Shown piece by piece: positions 13,572 through 17,818 of a stretch of DNA of 17,818 bases. Under the pieces are notes generated by a model, which worked only from the letters and a program-made list of their open reading frames with translations, had not been told where the DNA came from and did not search any database. Every line of letters starts with the position of its first letter. The first letter of the stretch is position 1. Position numbers and translations under genes: made by a program. Source of the DNA: Nitrososphaerota archaeon. Its GTDB lineage: Archaea > Thermoproteota > Nitrososphaeria > Nitrososphaerales > Nitrosopumilaceae. The DNA is taken from assembly GCA_016126025.1 (NCBI GenBank), contig JAEFDA010000043.1:1-17818 (forward strand), given 5' to 3'.

Positions 13572-15374
13572 CTATTCGACGTTTGGCTCCAAGAAGGATT
13601 CGAGTACCGAACCCCAACTGTATCTCAAATCTGCGATCTGCTTTCTCTTCTTGTCGTCTAGTGTCTCGTCTTCGAACCGTCCCCACGATGCAAGAAGCAG
13701 CCTGAGTCCTTCGCGTGCTCGGCGTAGTCTCATGTTGGCATCGGCCAAAGTGATGTTCTCCGGCACTTCGCCCAATACTTCAACCAGATTTTTGTATGCA
13801 GCATGGTCGACGTTAAGTTTGATGTGTATAACGCCAGACTTGGGAGTTACGTCAAAAAATTGCGTTCCGGACAGTGTTGTGGTAGTCCAAACGAACTTGT
13901 CATGTTCCTGAATTATGACACGCGCCTTGTCTTCAGCTTCTTTTTCTGGGTTGCCGGCATCGATCAAAACTTTTTTGATGTCCTGCGCACGCTCCTGCTC
14001 GGGTTTGGTTTCAGTCTCGTCACTACGTCCCTTGTGGCCCTCTTCCTTGCGCCTCTGCACCACTACATCTTCCGGTTTGGGATGGCTGTCTTGGTGCCGC
14101 CGGGTTTTGGTACCTTTCTTGTACAGCTTATTCTGCTCATTGAGTTGACGTATACGCGGCCATATCTTTACTATGAGTTCAGCCATTGCCGCGCTTATCA
14201 CATCGCCATCGTTCTTTAACTCGCTTATACGCTCCCGCTCCCCCTTATTTCCGATAACCTCTTTAATATTCTTCGCTATATCAGAAAAGTGTGTTGCACC
14301 CTGTTTGCTGTTAGTAACTCCAAAAAAATCGTCTAGCGCCGGTGGGAAATCCACCTCACATCCCCACCACCTATCAGTCGGATCGTAGCCGCTCAATAGA
14401 TTCGTGTCCAAATCCAGCTCCCGGTTGGCCCTTATGATTGATATGCCAGCATTCGCGCCAGCATGCTTGCCGTGCGGAGTAGAGCCAGGCGGATTGTCTT
14501 TTTCACGTACCTCCGGCTTTACTATGGAATATCTTACGGTAACAACGTGCTCTGCGCCGTCTATCTTTATCGGAATCTTGTCTTCCCACCGATCGCCGTC
14601 TTTCTGAAACATAGGTTCCTGTCCCCATTTGCCAGGCGTAGATGACGGCGCCATAAGATACATCGGATCGTTCGGAACAACGTAACGTTCACTTGATTCG
14701 GAGTCATTGTCTGGGCTAATGCCGCCACCCTCGTACTCGTAAGCCGCCATACGTATCCGAACGTCGTTGACAAGGTATTTCCTGTAAAGGCGTCCAATTA
14801 ACAATTCTGAATGCTTGAATATGGTGCTAGCTCTCTTCCACGCGCACCTGTCTAGATTGGACCAAATAATCAACGTACCGGACGTTTTAGACAGGTGCTT
14901 TGCAGCCTTTTTCCATTGGGCTGGAAGCGACTTTCTTGTTGGCGCCGGAACCTCATCTTGGCCTCCTTTTACTCGATCGAGGTCTAGGTAGGTGTGTATT
15001 GTATTGTTCGCCGACTTGGTCCACGAGTACGCGTCCACACGCCTACATTGAGATAGCGACGAAGCCGGCAAGCCAACACCGAATTTTCCTATGCCTCCCG
15101 TGTCTCTTCTAGTTCCATCACCGAACCTTAGCGCTCTCCTGAGTTTTTCCCCATTCATTCCACTACCATCATCAAGTATGGCGATTTGGGAAACAGTAAA
15201 GCGCTTGGTGTCGTTGTTCCATTCACTTAAGCATATCAATTCCACGTGCTTTGCCTTTGCTTCAATTGAATTGTCAATAAGCTCGGCTACCGCGTGAGCT
15301 GGATTCTTGTAGCCGCCATACCGCAGTGACTCTATCAGGTTCATACCAGATAGTATCTTGTAATTGCTAGCCAT
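13572..15374 (-). CDS. MORC/MutL-like GHKL ATPase
   Basis: A 600-residue protein from the ATG at 15374. The N-terminal Bergerat ATP-binding fold is clear: AHAVAELIDNSIEA (Glu31, Asn35), AILDDGSGMNGEKLRRALRF (residues 65-84), and the lid GGIGKFGVGLP (93-103). The order and wording are closest to MORC-like and MutL-like ATPases, which dimerise on ATP and clamp DNA. Residues 400-480 are charged and low in complexity, like a linker. A C-terminal region of about 120 residues is unfamiliar. The upstream helicase stop lies 1 nt away, so translation is likely coupled; a GGGAGG lies 12 nt before the ATG. An in-frame ATG at 15386 is the alternative start. Base composition is clearly more A+T-rich than the housekeeping genes. 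Prokaryotic MORC-type ATPases are known from restriction-like operons with helicases and nucleases, and I infer a defence or DNA-modification role. Confidence 0.82.
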   Translation of the reverse strand: MASNYKILSGMNLIESLRYGGYKNPAHAVAELIDNSIEAKAKHVELICLSEWNNDTKRFTVSQIAILDDGSGMNGEKLRRALRFGDGTRRDTGGIGKFGVGLPASSLSQCRRVDAYSWTKSANNTIHTYLDLDRVKGGQDEVPAPTRKSLPAQWKKAAKHLSKTSGTLIIWSNLDRCAWKRASTIFKHSELLIGRLYRKYLVNDVRIRMAAYEYEGGGISPDNDSESSERYVVPNDPMYLMAPSSTPGKWGQEPMFQKDGDRWEDKIPIKIDGAEHVVTVRYSIVKPEVREKDNPPGSTPHGKHAGANAGISIIRANRELDLDTNLLSGYDPTDRWWGCEVDFPPALDDFFGVTNSKQGATHFSDIAKNIKEVIGNKGERERISELKNDGDVISAAMAELIVKIWPRIRQLNEQNKLYKKGTKTRRHQDSHPKPEDVVVQRRKEEGHKGRSDETETKPEQERAQDIKKVLIDAGNPEKEAEDKARVIIQEHDKFVWTTTTLSGTQFFDVTPKSGVIHIKLNVDHAAYKNLVEVLGEVPENITLADANMRLRRAREGLRLLLASWGRFEDETLDDKKRKQIADLRYSWGSVLESFLEPNVE

Positions 15375-15375
15375 G

Positions 15376-16980
15376 CTACCATACATCCTCCCAGTTTGAA
15401 AACGCATCAGTAACGTTGCCAAACCCCTGCAGACTGGTGTCGACCACCGTCACTATTGTACAGTATTTGTTGCCGCCTGCCTTTGGGCCGCGTATGCACC
15501 GCCCCACCATCTGGCTGTAAAGCACTAGGGATTTTGTTGGACGTGCGATCACCACTGCTGATGTCTTAGGTGCGTCAAACCCCATACTGAGGATGCCATA
15601 GTTGCACAATATTTTAACGTTTGTTGGGCGTTTGTAGTCCTCAATGATTCTTTTCCGGACTGCTGGTAGTGTCTTGTTCGTAATATGATTGGATGCTAGT
15701 TCACGCGCATTCAGAGCAAACGAAATGTCTCTGGCATGATCTACCGTAGCACCGAACAAGATTATGCGCTCATGCCCCTCGGCTACCAACCTTTCTACCG
15801 CCTGTATAATCTTGAGATTCCGGGCTTTCTCCCCCGCTAGCCTTTTTAACACATCTTCTGGTATATCTAACGCGTTGGAAATTTTGGAGCGTTCGGCATC
15901 AGTCAAGACACCACTGTAATCGATCTGTCTTTGTGTAGGTTTGGCTATGTAGCCATGCCTAATCAGGAAATCTACCGGCGAGCCGGGTGTCTTGATTGTA
16001 ACCTTTCTGCTGTTGAAGAATTCCGAGAGCTCCCTATCCATGTCAACGTCATTCCACGTTCGTCCTGGCGTGGCACTGAGCCCCATTAACCGCGAATCGT
16101 CCACATGTCTTTCAATAAGCGTTTGAAGAATGAACTTATAGGTGCGCGCCACTGCTTGGTGAGCCTCATCCATCACGACAAGCGAGGCCCTGTCTGCCAA
16201 CGTAGCAAGAAAAACTGTGTCCTTCTTTGCTGCCTCGTACATCTTTTTCAGACCGGCCACCATGAAAATTCCTTCATGATCTTTTGTGAGGGTAAGAATA
16301 TCTGGCATCTTCCTGCCGTAAAACCGTACTGTCTGTACCGGCCGATCGCCTGCAGCCGCCCACATGCGTTGGAATTCGTCGACGGCCTGGTCACATAATT
16401 CTTCGTTGTAAGAGAGCCACACCACAAACACTTCCCGTTTTTCGAACATGTACGATGCCACAACACGCATGGCGGTACGTGTCTTGCCCGCACCGGTTGG
16501 CATGTGTAGCATGATGCGGTGCCCTGGCCCCTCAAGCTCCTCCCTAACCTCTTTTACAGCTTCTAGTTGATGTGGAAACAGCCCCCTGCCAGGCAGTATC
16601 TCCTCCACATCATTTGTCTCAACTTCTGGTTCCGGTTCTGGAATTGCTTCTTCAAAAAATTTGAACAATTTGCTTTCTTTTTCGCTGTTTTTGCGTATGC
16701 GTGCCCGGAGCAGTTCTCTATATGGGTTGTTGCCTTGAAGGGCTAACGAGCTGGCCAACATTTTTGCCTCCTCTGGCCGCAGCGCCTCAAGGAGCAGGTT
16801 TCTGGTGGTTCTCTGGCGCAGCATCGCGTCTGGCGGCACCATTTTTAGAATCATTCTGCGTAGCCGGTCTGGCTGTAGAAGGTCACGGTTCAGCGTAGCC
16901 AAAATGTCAAACGCGGGCTTGCTGATCAATTTGGACAACTCGTCTTCATCTAATCGTAAAAGAATTGATTCAATCTTCAA
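15376..16980 (-). CDS. SF2 DEAD/DEAH-box helicase
   Basis: A 534-residue superfamily 2 ATPase, a likely DNA helicase or translocase. Motifs in order: Q-like PGRGLFPHQLEAV (130-142), Walker A MPTGAGKT (160-167), DEAH (271-274), LSATPGR (301-307), GILSMGFDAP (462-471) and QMVGRCIRG (490-498). The layout matches restriction-enzyme-type helicases (type I/III, RecG/UvrB side). The first 120 residues, including a helical LLLEALRPEEAKML segment and an acidic EPEPEVE linker, form an extra domain I cannot name. Start is TTG at 16980, 6 nt after the PAPS-reductase-like stop; no earlier in-frame ATG exists in the gap. The stop abuts the ATPase gene. The DNA is A+T-rich with many ATT codons, unlike the flanking native genes, which suggests transfer. 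Confidence 0.88.
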   Translation of the reverse strand: MKIESILLRLDEDELSKLISKPAFDILATLNRDLLQPDRLRRMILKMVPPDAMLRQRTTRNLLLEALRPEEAKMLASSLALQGNNPYRELLRARIRKNSEKESKLFKFFEEAIPEPEPEVETNDVEEILPGRGLFPHQLEAVKEVREELEGPGHRIMLHMPTGAGKTRTAMRVVASYMFEKREVFVVWLSYNEELCDQAVDEFQRMWAAAGDRPVQTVRFYGRKMPDILTLTKDHEGIFMVAGLKKMYEAAKKDTVFLATLADRASLVVMDEAHQAVARTYKFILQTLIERHVDDSRLMGLSATPGRTWNDVDMDRELSEFFNSRKVTIKTPGSPVDFLIRHGYIAKPTQRQIDYSGVLTDAERSKISNALDIPEDVLKRLAGEKARNLKIIQAVERLVAEGHERIILFGATVDHARDISFALNARELASNHITNKTLPAVRKRIIEDYKRPTNVKILCNYGILSMGFDAPKTSAVVIARPTKSLVLYSQMVGRCIRGPKAGGNKYCTIVTVVDTSLQGFGNVTDAFSNWEDVW

Positions 16981-16986
16981 CGTGGA

Positions 16987-17745
16987 TCACAAATGGCAGA
17001 CGGTACACGGCGTTGTCTCGTCGTCATCATCTAGCGCATCGGACAATACCTCCATCAGCGGCAAGTTCTTGCGCTTCTTCTTGGCGCGCTCCATGCTTTC
17101 GGCGTGTCGCCTCATTATCTCGTCGCGGCGCCCCAACAGCTCGGTCAGCGTCTCGCCGTCAGACCAAGTGTACTGCCTGCCCTTCATGCCGCTTGCAGCA
17201 AACGACGCGTCCCCGTCTAGCCCCGCATCCTTGAGCGTCTTCTGCTCTATGGCAACGGCCTTCTCGAACAGTTCGGGGTGGTTGTCGGCCAGCCCGACCC
17301 ACTCGGCCTTTCTCTGGAAGAAGCAAAAGTAGCATCCGGATCTGGTCCGCCACTTATAATACTCAGGCAGGTTTATCCCCGCATCCTCCAGTATACGCAC
17401 CACTCCAGCGTGGTCGATGTCGTCCTCAACGAACGGAAAGCGCGTCTTGATGTTGGGTTTGGTGGATACGTACCCCTTGCGGTTGGACTCGTCGGCGCGT
17501 ATTGCTACGTATGATACGGCATCCTCCTCTCCTATCCACTCCTCCAGCGGCTTTATCTTCAACAGGCTGGTGCACCACCTCATCTGGGGTGACGGCAGCG
17601 TGCCCCGGAACACCTCGAAATAGTGGGCAAAGTTGCGTTCCGCGTTCAGGCGCGCTATGGGCTTGCCCAGCACCGCCTCGAGCTTCGCTAGATACCTGTA
17701 CGTCTCGGGCAACTCTGCCCCCGTGTCACAAAAAAAGTACTCCAT
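16987..17745 (-). CDS. PAPS-reductase/DndC-like protein lacking the PP-loop
   Basis: A 252-residue protein that starts directly at the FCDTGAELPETYRYL motif of the PAPS reductase/ATP-pyrophosphatase family. It continues with LPSPQMRWCTSLLKIKP (Cys58), RADESNRKGY, TRFPF and RSGCYFCFFQRKAEW (Cys138, Cys141), and ends in a CTVC tail. The cysteines suggest an iron-sulfur or zinc site, as in DndC/SspD proteins that insert sulfur into DNA. Members normally have SGGKDS about 20 residues before DTG. None of the three minus-strand frames in the 73 bases left upstream encodes it, and an in-frame TAG at 17795-17797 closes this frame. The motif is therefore missing, on another chain, or lost through a frameshift. 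The helicase gene follows 6 nt downstream in the same operon. Codon use is native-like, unlike the next two genes. Confidence 0.75.
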   Translation of the reverse strand: MEYFFCDTGAELPETYRYLAKLEAVLGKPIARLNAERNFAHYFEVFRGTLPSPQMRWCTSLLKIKPLEEWIGEEDAVSYVAIRADESNRKGYVSTKPNIKTRFPFVEDDIDHAGVVRILEDAGINLPEYYKWRTRSGCYFCFFQRKAEWVGLADNHPELFEKAVAIEQKTLKDAGLDGDASFAASGMKGRQYTWSDGETLTELLGRRDEIMRRHAESMERAKKKRKNLPLMEVLSDALDDDDETTPCTVCHL

Positions 17746-17818
17746 GTCCGGGGTCCTCCCGCAAGGATGGGTGATAGGTAGAGGGATCTGCCTCTACGAT
17801 CTTAAACAATCCGTCGGA
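17726..17818 (-). CDS. C-terminal end of an upstream operon gene (partial)
   Basis: An open frame enters from the right edge on the minus strand, reads LFKIVEADPSTYHPSLRED and then GHGVLFL, and stops at 17726-17728. It overlaps the start of the PAPS-reductase-like gene by 20 bp. The residues look like ordinary protein rather than frame noise, and an overlap of this size is common in operons. Too little is visible to name a family. It could also be the N-terminal part of the PAPS-reductase-like protein displaced by a frameshift, although no SGGKDS is seen in it. Confidence 0.35.
   Translation of the reverse strand, partial: SDGLFKIVEADPSTYHPSLREDPGHGVLFL

Noticed and set aside
1..17818. CRISPR arrays, tRNA and rRNA genes
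   Set aside because: No regularly spaced direct repeats and no tRNA T-loop or rRNA signature were found on either strand when read by eye.

Overview
The window reads as a high-GC marine thaumarchaeon, most like the sponge symbiont Cenarchaeum symbiosum. The archaeal markers are sn-glycerol-1-phosphate dehydrogenase (archaeal lipid stereochemistry), a proteasome beta subunit linked to the KH/beta-CASP ribonuclease aCPSF1, an archaeal SepF, and a long-type archaeal FKBP isomerase. Isoleucine is very often ATA in the native genes, and several genes look leaderless: a TATA-like box centred about 25-28 nt upstream of the start codon, which is sometimes GTG or TTG. The species name is inference.

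Layout. (1) 1-299 holds nothing I can assign. 300-1844 (minus) encodes an exported YVTN beta-propeller protein with a Cys-containing C-terminal module and membrane segments. (2) 1845-2865 is about 1 kb without a convincing gene; one orphan TATA-like box lies in it. (3) 2866-3402 encodes a Yip1-type membrane protein, followed by a decayed methyltransferase (3541-4167) with an in-frame TAA. (4) 4324-6009 carries two tandemly duplicated TPR genes, and 6267-7244 an FKBP isomerase with a long Asp-rich insert. The first TPR gene and the FKBP gene are each preceded by the same 19-bp inverted repeat. (5) 7257-11190 is a housekeeping block: egsA (minus), diverging from a short AT-rich promoter shared with psmB-aCPSF1 (plus), which converge on and overlap the 3' end of sepF (minus). 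(6) 11372-11642 is a frameshifted transposase relic.

(7) 11823 to the end is an accessory island. Two plus-strand genes (a YwbE-like plus Schlafen/AlbA_2-like fusion; a PLD-type nuclease) converge, 9 bp apart, on a tight minus-strand operon: a PAPS-reductase-like protein, an SF2 DEAH helicase and a MORC/MutL-like GHKL ATPase. At least one more gene of that operon runs off the window. The helicase and ATPase genes are clearly more A+T-rich than the rest. Helicase + GHKL ATPase + PLD nuclease + PAPS-reductase-like protein is the gene mix of DNA-modification or restriction systems (Dnd/Ssp-like, MORC-type), but it matches none that I can name. It is my best candidate for an undescribed system. 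Its function is inferred only from domains and neighbourhood.
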